From Chersky-840 sp035604715 (lineage in GTDB: Bacteria > Actinomycetota > Acidimicrobiia > Acidimicrobiales > UBA8190), in NCBI GenBank assembly GCA_963731665.1, contig CAVSWP010000001.1, positions 1 through 64,000 of the forward strand: DNA of 64,000 nucleotides, written 5' to 3'. This document shows, piece by piece, positions 37,624 through 45,953 of this stretch. The notes under the pieces are model-generated. The model was not told the DNA's origin. It saw only the letters and a list, made by a program, of their open reading frames with translations, and searched no databases. Every line of letters starts with the position of its first letter. Position 1 is the first letter of the stretch. The translations under genes and the position numbers were made by a program.

Positions 37624-38889
37624 TCAGCGGCAGTCGACGAGGCGCTCGGCGGTGAGCTCCTCGTAGGTGGCCCGAAGCAGCGCGGCGGCCTGCGCCCAGG
37701 TGTAGCGGCGGGCGCGCACGACCGCGGCGGTGGCCAGTCGCTCGGCCAACAGCGGGTCGGCCAGGACCTCGGAGGCGGCGCGGGCGAACGCCTCGGGGGT
37801 CGAGGGGTCGACGACGTATCCGGTGTGCCCGTCCTCGACCAGGGTGGTGAGCCCCCCGACCGCCGCGGCCACGACCGGGGTGCCACAGGCGGCGGCTTCG
37901 AGGGCCACCAGGCCGAAGGACTCGGATCGGCTGGGCACGACGCACACATCGGCGGCGCGGTAGTAGGTGGACAGCAGCTCGTGCGGCTGGGGCTCCTCGA
38001 AACGCACCCGCGTCGCCAGCCCGAGCTCGTCGACAAGCTTCTGCAGCGACGCCAGGTGCTCCTCACCGCGCGGTCCGCTCGGTCCGCCCACCACGAGGAG
38101 ATGCGCACCGGGGTGGTCCGTCATCGCCGCCAACGCCCGCACGGCGACGTCGGCGCCCTTCAATGGCTGGATCCGGCCCACGAACAGCAACAGGGGGGCG
38201 TCGGGCGACAGACCGAGGGCACGACGCGCCTGGGGCCGGTGGCCGGGGCCGAAGAAGGCGTGGTCGACACCGGGCGCCACGACGCGGATGCGGGCGGGGT
38301 CAGAGTCATAGAGCTGGGCCAGTTGCTCGGCTTCCACCGAGCACGAGGCCAGCACCACCTCGGAACAGCGCATCACGGTGGCCTCGGCCTCGGCCCGCCG
38401 GTGGGGCTCGTCGCTCGACACCTCTTCGGGGCTCGCCTCGGCCTTCACCCGCGCCAGGGTGTGGAAGGTCGACACCAGGGGGAGGTCGAGCTCGTGCTTG
38501 ATGCGGTGGCCGGCGATGCCCGACAGCCAGTAGTTGGCGTGCACGGCGTCGAAGCCCCGTTCCTCGTGCAAAGAGGGGTCGACACCCGCGCCCGAGGTCA
38601 TGAGGGCCAGGACGTTGTCGGTGAACTCGTCGACGACGGCGGGGAGCTCCTCCTTGGCCATGGGGCCGAGCGGGCCCGCCGGCACGTGGTGGACGCGCAG
38701 TCCGGGCTCGACCGCGGCGGTGGCCGGGATCTCGGCGGACCAGGCCCGCGTGTAGACGTCGCACTCCACCCCGGCCCGGGCCAGGGCGGAGGACAGCTCC
38801 CGCACGTAGACGTTCATCCCCCCGCCGTCACCGGTCCCGGGCTGGGCCAGCGGCGAGGTGTGCAGGGATAGCACCGAAAGACGACGCAC
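37624..38889 (-). CDS. mshA: D-inositol-3-phosphate glycosyltransferase (mycothiol synthesis)
   Basis: A GT4 enzyme that joins N-acetylglucosamine to inositol-3-phosphate, the first committed step of mycothiol. 421 residues from the GTG at 38889. The N-terminal motif HTSPLAQPGTGDGGGMNVYV is diagnostic of MshA; the GT-B C-terminal domain shows LLFVGRIQPLKGADVAVRAL and the nucleotide-binding PSRSESFGLVALEAAACGTP. The open frame to 39099 upstream is Arg/Pro-rich shadow. Its YbjN neighbour supports the assignment. Confidence 0.9.
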   Translation of the reverse strand: MRRLSVLSLHTSPLAQPGTGDGGGMNVYVRELSSALARAGVECDVYTRAWSAEIPATAAVEPGLRVHHVPAGPLGPMAKEELPAVVDEFTDNVLALMTSGAGVDPSLHEERGFDAVHANYWLSGIAGHRIKHELDLPLVSTFHTLARVKAEASPEEVSSDEPHRRAEAEATVMRCSEVVLASCSVEAEQLAQLYDSDPARIRVVAPGVDHAFFGPGHRPQARRALGLSPDAPLLLFVGRIQPLKGADVAVRALAAMTDHPGAHLLVVGGPSGPRGEEHLASLQKLVDELGLATRVRFEEPQPHELLSTYYRAADVCVVPSRSESFGLVALEAAACGTPVVAAAVGGLTTLVEDGHTGYVVDPSTPEAFARAASEVLADPLLAERLATAAVVRARRYTWAQAAALLRATYEELTAERLVDCR

Positions 38890-38950
38890 CGGCGACGAGC
38901 CTACCTGGACGTTCGCCGCTGCGATCCGGCGCTCGACGGGCTCCGGGTGG

Positions 38951-38966
38951 CCCCGGCGCGCCGGGG
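38951..38966. terminator. Perfect 16-base palindrome after the XRE gene
   Basis: CCCCGGCGCGCCGGGG lies between the 3' end of the XRE regulator gene and the start of mshA. It would form a stable eight-pair stem if the loop allows, or a cruciform. It is one of three GCGC-centred palindromes at gene ends between 38.9 and 42.7 kb. Confidence 0.4.
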
Positions 38967-38986
38967 GCCGGGGCACCGCCCTCGGG

Positions 38987-39454
38987 CTAGGAGCCTGTCG
39001 TGGTCTCGGTGGGGCTCGCCGCCAGCTCTTCGACCCGAGCCGCCGCGCCGGGGTGCGGCGCACCCTTCGACGCCGTTGCTGGTGTCGCCTCGGGCTCACT
39101 GTGGCCGTCGTTCTCGTGGCGGAAGGACAGATAGATGCGGATGAGCGCCTGTTTCTGCTCCTCGTTGAGATGGGCGTCGGCGAGGATCTCGCGGGCCAGG
39201 TCGGCCTCCCCCGTGCCGGGCTCGAGGATGCCCGCCTGGACGTAGAGGGTCTCGGCCGAGATGCGCAGCGCCTTGGCGATCTGTTGCAGGATCTCGGCCG
39301 ACGGGCGTCGCAGGCCCCGCTCGATCTGGCTCAGGTAGGGGTTGGAGATCCCCGCCAGCTCCGACAGTCGGCGCAGCGAGAGCCGCGACGTGGAGCGCTG
39401 CTCGCGGATGAACGCGCCGAGGTCCCTCCAGCGATCAGGCAGTTGCTTGGGCAC
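38987..39454 (-). CDS. XRE-family transcriptional regulator
   Basis: A 155-residue DNA-binding protein. Residues 13-70 form a lambda-repressor-like helix-turn-helix (LSLRRLSELAGISNPYLSQI, ERGLRRPSAEILQQIAKAL). A helical middle part, then a Pro/Ala/Thr-rich tail of about 45 residues. There is no ligand domain. It follows the RsiG-like gene by 28 bases and may share its transcript. The target is unknown. Confidence 0.83.
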   Translation of the reverse strand: MPKQLPDRWRDLGAFIREQRSTSRLSLRRLSELAGISNPYLSQIERGLRRPSAEILQQIAKALRISAETLYVQAGILEPGTGEADLAREILADAHLNEEQKQALIRIYLSFRHENDGHSEPEATPATASKGAPHPGAAARVEELAASPTETTTGS

Positions 39455-39482
39455 GACCGTGCTTCTCGAAGGAGGGCGCCGG

Positions 39483-40022
39483 TCAGGCCAGCAAGCCGTC
39501 GACAGACGCCTCGCCGGTCTTGTACCGACTCACGATCTCCGCCTGGAGTGCGTCGATGCGTTCGTGCAGGGCCCGGCGCTGGTCGGAGATGCGCTGCTCG
39601 ATGGCGGTGAGCTGCTCCCCCACGGTGCGGAGCTCGGCCTCGCTCATGGTGGTGAGCGCACCGGTGTGATCGGCGTCGAGCACGGCGTCGAGCTCGTGGG
39701 TGAGATCGTCTCGGTCGAGGTCGGGCGACATCTGTGAGGGGAGCCGGCCATATCCCTGCGGGCGGGCGGGGCCCGAGCCGATGATCGACGGCAGCCGCTC
39801 GATCAACGAGTCGAGGGCGTCGCCGTCGCCGTCGTGGTGGTCGAGGCAGGCGTGGACGAGGTCCAACCGGCCCTGGGCCATGCGCCGGAGGTACGACACC
39901 GCCGTCTCGGCCTCTTGGCACTCGGCCCGCATGGCGCGCACGTCCTCGAGCGAGCGCTGGCGCAGCCCGTCGAGGTAGTCAGGGGCGAGCAGTCGCTCGA
40001 GCTCCGTTTCCAACCAGGCCAT
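39483..40022 (-). CDS. RsiG-like c-di-GMP-binding anti-sigma factor candidate
   Basis: A 179-residue, mostly helical protein. Residues 39-54 match the RsiG motif exactly: E39-x3-S43-x2-R46-x3-Q50-x3-D54. A second helix near the C-terminus has E142-x3-S146-x2-R149-x3-H153-x3-D157, the same pattern with His for Gln. In Streptomyces, RsiG uses two such helices in a coiled coil to bind a c-di-GMP dimer and hold the sigma factor WhiG. The middle 70 residues (Pro/Gly/Asp-rich) are probably flexible. The sigma partner is not in the window. The start ATG 40022 follows the family-like MAWLETELERLL. Motif match is strong; function is inference. Confidence 0.72.
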   Translation of the reverse strand: MAWLETELERLLAPDYLDGLRQRSLEDVRAMRAECQEAETAVSYLRRMAQGRLDLVHACLDHHDGDGDALDSLIERLPSIIGSGPARPQGYGRLPSQMSPDLDRDDLTHELDAVLDADHTGALTTMSEAELRTVGEQLTAIEQRISDQRRALHERIDALQAEIVSRYKTGEASVDGLLA

Positions 40023-40080
40023 CGATGCGAGCGTACTCGGCCCGATGGTATTCCCCGCACTCCCGGTCGGAGGCTCCAGG

Positions 40081-40449
40081 TCAGCGCACCGGGCCGGCGC
40101 GCCAACGCGGGGAGTAGCACCGCAGGACGCGCCCGAGGACGGCCGAGGCCGGGACGGGGCCGAAGTGACGGCTGTCGGTGCTCGCCCCCGGGTTGTCGCC
40201 GCGCAGGACGATCCCGGCGTCGAGCACGGCGCCGACCCGTTTGACGAGCACCCGGCGCCGGTCGCGCGGGTCGTGCGCGGCCACCACGTCGCCGGGATGC
40301 ACGCGGCGCGCCCGCACCACGAGAAGGTGGTCGCCGGGCGCCAGGGTCGGCTCCATGCTCGGGCCCTCGACCACCACCCGGCGGGGGCGGACAACCACGG
40401 CGGCGGCCACCACCCCCACGGTGACGGCGAGAAGAGCAGCGCCGGTCAT
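40081..40449 (-). CDS. sodX: Nickel superoxide dismutase maturation protease (S26 family)
   Basis: A 122-residue S26/signal-peptidase-like protein with one N-terminal membrane helix (LLAVTVGVVAAAVVV), the catalytic serine in VVEGPSMEPTLAPGDHLLVV and the lysine in RVLVKRVGAV, and the ending RGDNPGASTDSRHFGPV. It is divergent from sodN, the standard pairing, and should remove the SodN propeptide so that the N-terminal His can bind nickel. ATG 40449 is chosen because the upstream extension has no family support. Confidence 0.9.
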   Translation of the reverse strand: MTGAALLAVTVGVVAAAVVVRPRRVVVEGPSMEPTLAPGDHLLVVRARRVHPGDVVAAHDPRDRRRVLVKRVGAVLDAGIVLRGDNPGASTDSRHFGPVPASAVLGRVLRCYSPRWRAGPVR

Positions 40450-40519
40450 GGTTCGGGCATCTCTGGGTAAGGTGGGCGCGAGCCCCATCGACTGCACTCT
40501 GCACGAAGGAGACCTGCCC
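40450..40519. promoter_or_regulatory. Shared regulatory region of sodX and sodN
   Basis: Seventy bases between two divergent genes must hold one or both promoters. A TAAGGT hexamer at about 40458 could be the sodN minus-10. Just before sodN is the ribosome site GAAGGAG, eight bases from the ATG. I see no clear Nur operator. Confidence 0.4.
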
Positions 40520-40939
40520 ATGCGCATCGTCGACCGCCTCTTGTCGTCCCTGGACCGGATCAGCCCTCCCGCAATGGTGCACGCCCACTGCGACCTTCCC
40601 TGCGGCGTGTACGACCCCGCCCAGGCCAGGATCGAGGCCGAATCGGTCAAGGCCTGCATGGAGAAGTTCAACGGGTCCGACGACGCCGTGTTCAAGGAGC
40701 GGGCCGTGGTCATCAAGGAGGAGCGGGCCGAGTTGGTGAAGCATCACCTGTGGGTGTTGTGGACCGACTACTTCAAGCCCGAGCACCTGGCCAAGCACCC
40801 CCAGCTGCACGAGCTGTTCTGGAAGGCGACCAAGGCGGCCGGGGAGACCAAGAAGACCAACGACCCCAAGGTGGCCCAGGGCCTGCTGGACCAGATCAAA
40901 GAGATCGACACCCTGTTCTGGGAGACCAAGAAGGGGTAG
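40520..40939 (+). CDS. sodN: Nickel-containing superoxide dismutase
   Basis: Converts superoxide to hydrogen peroxide and oxygen with a nickel centre. 139 residues. The nickel hook HCDLPCGVYDP starts at residue 23, so the propeptide to be removed is 22 residues (ending PPAMVHA). His23, Cys24 and Cys28 are the metal ligands after processing. The helical remainder (VLWTDYFKPEHL and so on) is typical. A clear GAAGGAG ribosome site precedes the ATG. Confidence 0.95.
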   Translation: MRIVDRLLSSLDRISPPAMVHAHCDLPCGVYDPAQARIEAESVKACMEKFNGSDDAVFKERAVVIKEERAELVKHHLWVLWTDYFKPEHLAKHPQLHELFWKATKAAGETKKTNDPKVAQGLLDQIKEIDTLFWETKKG

Positions 40940-40953
40940 CCGGGCGCGCCCGG
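40940..40953. terminator. Perfect 14-base palindrome between convergent genes
   Basis: CCGGGCGCGCCCGG begins directly after the sodN stop and ends a few bases before the 3' end of the opposing zinc-finger gene. Its position suggests a bidirectional transcription end, though no T-run is present. Confidence 0.45.
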
Positions 40954-40958
40954 ACCGC

Positions 40959-41162
40959 TCAGCTCAGTCCGAGAGGAAGGTGCTCGGCGCAGAACCGGGC
41001 CGTGGGCCGCTGAGCCAGCACGGCGTCGTCGATGGGGCCGCCACAGGCCTCGCATCGCCCGTAGGTGCCCTCGTCGAGCTGGGCGAGGGCGAGCTCCACG
41101 TCGGCGAGGTCCTTCTCGATGGTGTCCAGGACCGACCCGTCGATGTCGAGCTCGTCGTCCAC
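40959..41162 (-). CDS. Small DksA/TraR-type zinc-finger protein
   Basis: A 67-residue protein consisting of a short acidic helix and a DksA-like zinc finger: GRCEACGGPIDDAVL followed by ARFCAEHLP. The ligands are three Cys and one His in place of the usual four Cys. It lacks the long coiled coil of true DksA, so it is a TraR-like short form whose role cannot be stated. It is convergent with sodN. Confidence 0.8.
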   Translation of the reverse strand: MDDELDIDGSVLDTIEKDLADVELALAQLDEGTYGRCEACGGPIDDAVLAQRPTARFCAEHLPLGLS

Positions 41163-41224
41163 GCCGGCGATCGTACCGGCCGGTACCGCCGGGGGCGCGA
41201 CGGGGACGCCCGTAGACTTCGCCC

Positions 41225-42641
41225 GTGACGCACCAGGGGGACGCCTTGGCCCGGCTGATGGGCGACGACCTGCTGGTCCCGTGCGTCGACGGCACCGAGC
41301 GGCGCTACGTGAACCTCGACGCCGCCGCCTCGACGAGCGCGCTGCCCTCGGTCATGGCCGCCGTGGAGCAGTTCGTCCCGATGTACTCGAGCGTGCATCG
41401 CGGCGCCGGGTACAAGTCCCGCCTGGCCACGGCGGCCTACGAGTCGGCGCGGGCCACCGCCCTGGGTTTCGCCGGCGGGGGCCCCGGGGGACGGGGGCGG
41501 GCCGGCGACATCGCCATCCTGTGCCGCAACACCACCGAGGCCCTCAACCACCTGGCCTACCGCCTGCGGCTCGAGCCCGCCGACATCGTGCTCACCACCG
41601 TGGTCGAGCACCACGCCAACCTCCTGCCCTGGGGGCGGGTGGCCAGCCGGCGCTACGTCGAGTGCGGGCTCGACGGCACCTTCGACCCCGACGACGTGGT
41701 CGCCGGCCTGGACCGGGCGCCGCGGCCCCGGGTCCTCACCCTGACGGGCGCCTCCAACGTGACCGGATGGCTGCCGCCGCTGGGCGCCATCGTGGACGCC
41801 GCCCACCGAGCGCGGCGTCCCCGTGGTCCTCGACGCCGCCCAGCTGGCGCCGCACCGGGCCATCCCCGCCGACGCGGACTACGTGGCCTTCAGCGGGCAC
41901 AAGCTCTACGCCCCCTTTGGCGCCGGAGTCCTGGTGGGCCCGGCCGCCACCTTCGCCGAGGGCGACCCCTTCCTGGCCGGCGGGGGGGCCGTGGACCTCG
42001 TCGACCTCGACGAGGTGTGGTGGACCGAGCCTCCCGAGCGCGAGGAGGCGGGGTCGCCCAACGTCATGGGGGCGGTGGCACTCGAGGCCGCCCTGGAGGA
42101 GATCGGCCGCATCGGGTGGGAGGCGATCGGGGCCCACGAACAGGCCCTCGCCCGGCGGCTGCGCCACGGGCTCGCCGCCGTCGACGGCGTGCGGGTGCTG
42201 GGCCCGTCGCTCGAGACCGACACCCTGGCCATCGCGGCCTTCGTGGTCGAGGGCACCGACCACGCCCTGGTGGCGGCCCGGCTGAGCGCCGAGTGGGGCA
42301 TCGGGGTGCGCCACGGGTGTTTCTGCGCGCATCCGTATCTGATCCGGCTCCTGGGCCTGTCGCCCGCCGACGTCGACGACTACCGGCGCCAGGTCATGGC
42401 GGGCGACCACCGGTCCATGCCCGGCGCGGTGCGAGCCAGCTGCGGGATCTCGAGCACCGAGGCCGACGTGGACGCGCTGCTGGCGGCGGTCGGAGACATC
42501 GCCGCCGCGGCCCGGTCGGGCGAGGCGCCCACGGTCCCCTACGTCCAGGACATGGGGACGGGCGACTTCTGGCCCGTGAGCGACCAACCGGGCTGGCGGG
42601 GCCACGAACGCGAGACGGGGACGTCGTGTGCCCGGGGCTGA
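41225..42641 (+). CDS. Class V aminotransferase / cysteine desulfurase-like enzyme, one apparent frameshift
   Basis: A PLP enzyme of about 471 residues once one base is removed near 41807. Before the break: NLDAAASTSALPSVM, SSVHRGAGYKSRL and TTVVEHHANLLPW, as in SufS/Csd proteins. After it: VVLDAAQLAPHRAIPADADY and the PLP lysine in FSGHKLYAPFGAG, then GVRHGCFCAHPY. The break turns expected AHERGVPVVLDAA into AHRARRPRGP. It starts at GTG 41225. The sulfur acceptor is unknown and no suf genes are nearby. Confidence 0.82.
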
Positions 42642-42662
42642 GCCCCGAGGGGCGCGCCCCGG
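42633..42662. terminator. Hairpins between convergent genes
   Basis: CGGGGC-TGA-GCCCCG (42633-42647) includes the stop codon of the aminotransferase gene, followed by the perfect palindrome GGGGCGCGCCCC (42649-42660). The next gene on the minus strand ends at 42669. Likely a bidirectional end. Confidence 0.5.
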
Positions 42663-42668
42663 CGGGTG

Positions 42669-44288
42669 TCAGGCCATGGAGCCGTGGAAGGGGACCCCGA
42701 AGCTGAAGATCCCGCCGTCGGAGGCCGCCAACCAGTACCCCACGGTCGACGACGCCGTCATCGAGACGATCGGGGCGCCCAGGGCGTCACCGCCCGTCGA
42801 CCCGCGAAATGGCGCGTCGCCGAAGGCGAAGATCCCGCCGTCGGAAGCCGTCAGCCAGTAGCCGTGGCCGTCGGGGGTCGACGCCATGGCCACCACGGGA
42901 CGAAACAGGGCGGTGGCGCCCATGGACCCGAGATAGGGCGCGTCGCCGAAGGCGAAGATCCCGCCGTCCGAGGCCACCTCCCAGTAGCCGTGGCCGTCAC
43001 TGGTCGGTGCCATGCCCACCACCGGCCGGGCCAACGGGTGGCCGCCCATGGATCCGTGGAACCCGGCGTCGCCGAAGGCGAAGATCCCGCCGTCCGAGGC
43101 CACCTCCCAGTAGCCGCGCCCGTCGGCCGTGGAGGCCAGGCCCACGACCTTCTGCGTCAGGGGGCGGCCCCCCATCGACCCGTAGAACCCGGCGTCGCCG
43201 AAGGCGAAGAGCCCGCCGTCGGCGGCCACGAGCCAGTACCCGCGCCCGTCGGCCGTCGCCGCGATGCCCACGATCGGAGCTGTCAGGTGCCGGCCCCCCA
43301 TAGAGCCGTAGAAAGACGCCGTGCCGAAGGCGAACACGCCGCCGTCGGCGGCGACCAGCCAGTAGCCCTGCCCACCGGGTGCCGACGCGATGCCCATGGC
43401 CGGGGCGTCGAGCACCGCCGGCCCGGAGGACCCGGGCAGGTTGGCGAGCACCTGGCTCCAGGTGAAGTCGAGGGCCGGTGACCCGCTCGTGTCGACCAGG
43501 AGCTCGGTCCAGCTGGGCGTGCCTTGGTAGGCGGTGGCGTCGAGCCCCGTCCCCATGAGGCAGGGCGCGCAGCGCAGGGAGATGAGGATGTTGTTGCGAT
43601 GGCCCCAGCACCCCGAGGAGTTCGCCGGGGTGCAGTCGATGTTGTACGAGCCCGGACCGTCGTCGTACATCCAGAAGTAGACGGCCTCGAGTGGGTTGCC
43701 GACGGCGCCGGCCCAGTTCCCGCCCCACGTCGACCAGGCGAAGCCCGCCGGCGGGGAGGGGTCGGAGTTGGCGCTGGCGGCGGCCGCAGCGGCCTGGTCC
43801 AAGGCGCTCGCCATCCCGGTGAGCGGGGGAAGGCCGCGCACGGTGCGTTCCAAGTCGGTGGCCGCGAACAGCTGCTGCTGGCCGGTGAGCTGGGCCCAGT
43901 CCGTGGGCAGGACCATGGCCGGGAGTCCCTCCTGCTTGCGGGCGTTGGAAATGGCGCCCAGGGCGGCGCTGACACAGGCGGAGGAGTCGTCGTAGGAGCT
44001 GCCCGAGCAGCTGGTCAGGAAGTCGGGAGAGGGTGCGATGTTCGCCGTCGGGTCGCCCAGGGCGCTCGACCCCGAGCCGTTGACGGCCATGGTGGCGGGG
44101 GTGGGGGCGGGCGAGAGGGCGCGCGCTGGGGCCCCCGGGCCCGTCGCCGCCGGGCCACCGGGCATGAAGGCGGCCACGAGGGCCACGGTGAGGCCTGCCG
44201 CCATCGCCCACCTGGTCGCTGCCCGGGCGCCGCCGGCGCGGCCCTCCCAGGCCGCGACTCGCCCATTGCCGAAGAAGAGCCCCCTCAC
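42669..44288 (-). CDS. Exported CAP-like protein with six GYW/DGG repeats
   Basis: A 539-residue exported protein. After an N-terminal signal region (AMAAGLTVALVAAFMPGG) and a Pro/Ala linker comes a domain of about 220 residues resembling secreted CAP/SCP-like proteins, with NARKQEGLPAMVLP, NPLEAVYFWMYDDGPGS and CWGHRNNIL and several Cys pairs. The C-terminal half contains six tandem repeats of 42 residues with consensus GYWxVAxDGGxFAFGDA, then FxGSMGG; they may form a beta-propeller. The start is a GTG at 44288. A paralogue without the repeats is at 53538. The repeat type is frequent in Acidimicrobiia-like genomes (from memory). The substrate is unknown. Confidence 0.8.
   Translation of the reverse strand: MRGLFFGNGRVAAWEGRAGGARAATRWAMAAGLTVALVAAFMPGGPAATGPGAPARALSPAPTPATMAVNGSGSSALGDPTANIAPSPDFLTSCSGSSYDDSSACVSAALGAISNARKQEGLPAMVLPTDWAQLTGQQQLFAATDLERTVRGLPPLTGMASALDQAAAAAASANSDPSPPAGFAWSTWGGNWAGAVGNPLEAVYFWMYDDGPGSYNIDCTPANSSGCWGHRNNILISLRCAPCLMGTGLDATAYQGTPSWTELLVDTSGSPALDFTWSQVLANLPGSSGPAVLDAPAMGIASAPGGQGYWLVAADGGVFAFGTASFYGSMGGRHLTAPIVGIAATADGRGYWLVAADGGLFAFGDAGFYGSMGGRPLTQKVVGLASTADGRGYWEVASDGGIFAFGDAGFHGSMGGHPLARPVVGMAPTSDGHGYWEVASDGGIFAFGDAPYLGSMGATALFRPVVAMASTPDGHGYWLTASDGGIFAFGDAPFRGSTGGDALGAPIVSMTASSTVGYWLAASDGGIFSFGVPFHGSMA
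42672..43410 (-). repeat. Six tandem 126-bp coding repeats
   Basis: Each unit encodes about 42 residues around GYW-x-VA-x-DGG-x-FAFGDA. Units are imperfect at DNA level, so the expansion is not recent; the two units with GYWEVASDGGIFAFGDA are the most alike. The last unit, at the C-terminus, is shortened. Confidence 0.85.
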
Positions 44289-44800
44289 CCTTGGACTATC
44301 GGAACACTCAGGGCGGTTATTAACTCACTAAGAGAGAAAAACCTGAGCCTGGTCGGAACCCCCCCGGGTGCTGGGCTTTTGGGTGCTCCGGGAGCCGGGA
44401 CGAGTGATGGGGGCCTCGCCCCAGGCGCGGGGACGAGGTGAGGGGTCGGCGACCTGAGGCCCATCGGGCACCCCGGGAGCCGGTGCCGGGTGCGCGAGAC
44501 GGTCGACCTCGCCCCCCACTTCGACAGGTTGGATCGTCACGGTGTTCGCCAATGCTGAACCGGGTCGTGAAGCGTTTCCTGATCTGCTCTCGTCTGGTTC
44601 CGAGGGGTGTGTGCACGTCGACTCCGTACTCGAGTACAACGCGGACCCATCGGCATCGTCGAGCGAGCTCGGTCGTTTCCGTCATTACCGGGCACCTCTC
44701 GGGGCGCGTCAACGGAACGGCCCTCCCGTTCGTCACGCGCCGGCTTCCCGAGTACAGGGCGACCGCACTGCTCGATCTGGCACCGTGCAAAGCTCGCACT
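44289..44800. other. 512-base gap without a convincing gene
   Basis: This stretch is less GC-rich than its flanks. Open frames exist but show no domain, and the long one upstream of the VOC gene has a shadow-like composition. It must hold the promoter of the exported repeat protein (minus) and of the VOC protein (plus). I see no tRNA, repeat or clear hairpin. Confidence 0.5.
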
Positions 44801-45187
44801 GTGACCGTGAAGCGGATTGCGCCGATCTTCGCAGTACAGGACCTCGAGGTCGCCATGGCGCACTATCAACGGCTGGGCTTCGTGACATCGGAATGGGAAG
44901 GTGGCGGATACGGCTTTGTCAGCCGTGATCGCATCGAGATTCATCTCGGCGTCGTTCCCGACCAGACCCGTCAGACCGGCTCGGCGTACCTCTGGGTTGA
45001 GGACGCCGACGAGCTCGCCGCGCAGTGGCGCTCCGCCGGCGTGGAGGTCCATTCGCCGGAGGACACCGAGTGGGGGCAACACGAGGGAGCCATCGTCGAT
45101 CCCGACGGCAACGTGCTCCGCTTCGGGTCGCCCATGCGGCGGCGTCGGCGGGCACGCCGTAACGGGGGAAGTGACGCGACGACTTGA
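44801..45187 (+). CDS. VOC-family (glyoxalase/bleomycin-resistance-like) protein
   Basis: A protein of about 128 residues with the vicinal-oxygen-chelate fold: IAPIFAVQDLEVAMAHYQRL at the start, EIHLGVV in the middle and AIVDPDGNVLRFG at the end. Members bind metals or sequester drugs; the specific ligand cannot be read. The start is GTG 44801 (44807 also possible). The tail is Arg-rich. Confidence 0.8.
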   Translation: MTVKRIAPIFAVQDLEVAMAHYQRLGFVTSEWEGGGYGFVSRDRIEIHLGVVPDQTRQTGSAYLWVEDADELAAQWRSAGVEVHSPEDTEWGQHEGAIVDPDGNVLRFGSPMRRRRRARRNGGSDATT

Positions 45188-45283
45188 TGTTCTGACGGCG
45201 GGACTGGGGATGCCCGCGTACAGCGCCCCAACCCCGTCCCGAGACCCGTTCCGGAGCTCTCCCGACCCGCTACCCTGGCCGTT

Positions 45284-45550
45284 GTGAGCAGCCCGCGACT
45301 ACCCGGGGGGGTGGTGCACAAGCTCCCCGGAGATCTGCGCAAGGCGCTGATCGCCAACCCCACGGCACTGGACGCCTGGAAGGACATCACGCCTCTGGCC
45401 CGCAACGAGTTCATCTGCTGGGTCGAGGATGCCAAGCAGCAGATGACCCGAGAACGCCGCATTCGCCGGACCCAGGAGGAGTTGGAGGAAGGCATGCGTC
45501 GGCCCTGCTGCTGGCCAGGGTGCAACCACCGCGAACGCACCGGTTCATAG
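45284..45550 (+). CDS. YdeI/OmpD-associated-like small protein
   Basis: An 88-residue protein that matches the C-terminal half of YdeI/OmpD-associated family proteins: LPGDLRKALIANPTALDAWK, LARNEFICWVEDAKQ, TRERRIRRTQEELEEGMRRP and CCWPGCNHR. The usual function is unknown (annotated as bacteriocin-protection). The start is GTG 45284. It is followed by a gap before tRNA-Lys. Confidence 0.75.
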   Translation: MSSPRLPGGVVHKLPGDLRKALIANPTALDAWKDITPLARNEFICWVEDAKQQMTRERRIRRTQEELEEGMRRPCCWPGCNHRERTGS

Positions 45551-45789
45551 CAGTCGGATTGCTGTGTCCCATGGCCGGCGGTAGTCGGACTAGGGAGTCA
45601 GCCGTCACGGACCAGTGTTGTACCCCTTGTGGTGGCGTGACTCTCGTCGACAGGCAGACGCCACACTCCCGGAGATCGCTCGATCATCGAGCCAGCACCG
45701 TGTCGACGAGCCACCATGGCAGGCTGGTAGCAAGGGAAAGCAGGACAAGGGTAGGACGAGGCTCCCCGCTCTCGGACGTTTTCCCAGGC

Positions 45790-45862
45790 GGGCCGCTAGC
45801 TCATCGGGTAGAGCAGGGGACTTTTAATCCCAAGGTGCCGGGTTCGAGCCCCGGGCGGCCCA
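45790..45862 (+). tRNA. tRNA-Lys (anticodon TTT)
   Basis: A 73-base cloverleaf: acceptor GGGCCGC pairs with GCGGCCC at the 3' end, the D arm contains TAGCTCATCGGGTAGAGCA, the anticodon loop is CTTTTAA (anticodon TTT) closed by GGGGA/TCCCA, and the T loop is GTTCGAGCC. The discriminator is A and CCA is not encoded. It lies on the plus strand. Confidence 0.95.
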
Positions 45863-45953
45863 CTCAGTTGACCTGGAGTTTGAACTTTATTTCTCGAAGC
45901 GTTACCCGTCGGCGGGCACGATGGAGCCAAGGTCCAGTCCCGCCCCCTAACAC

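Noticed and set aside
44438..44800. N-terminal extension of the VOC protein
   Set aside because: The extra residues are Arg/Pro/Ser-rich without domain similarity, and a normal VOC start is available at 44801.
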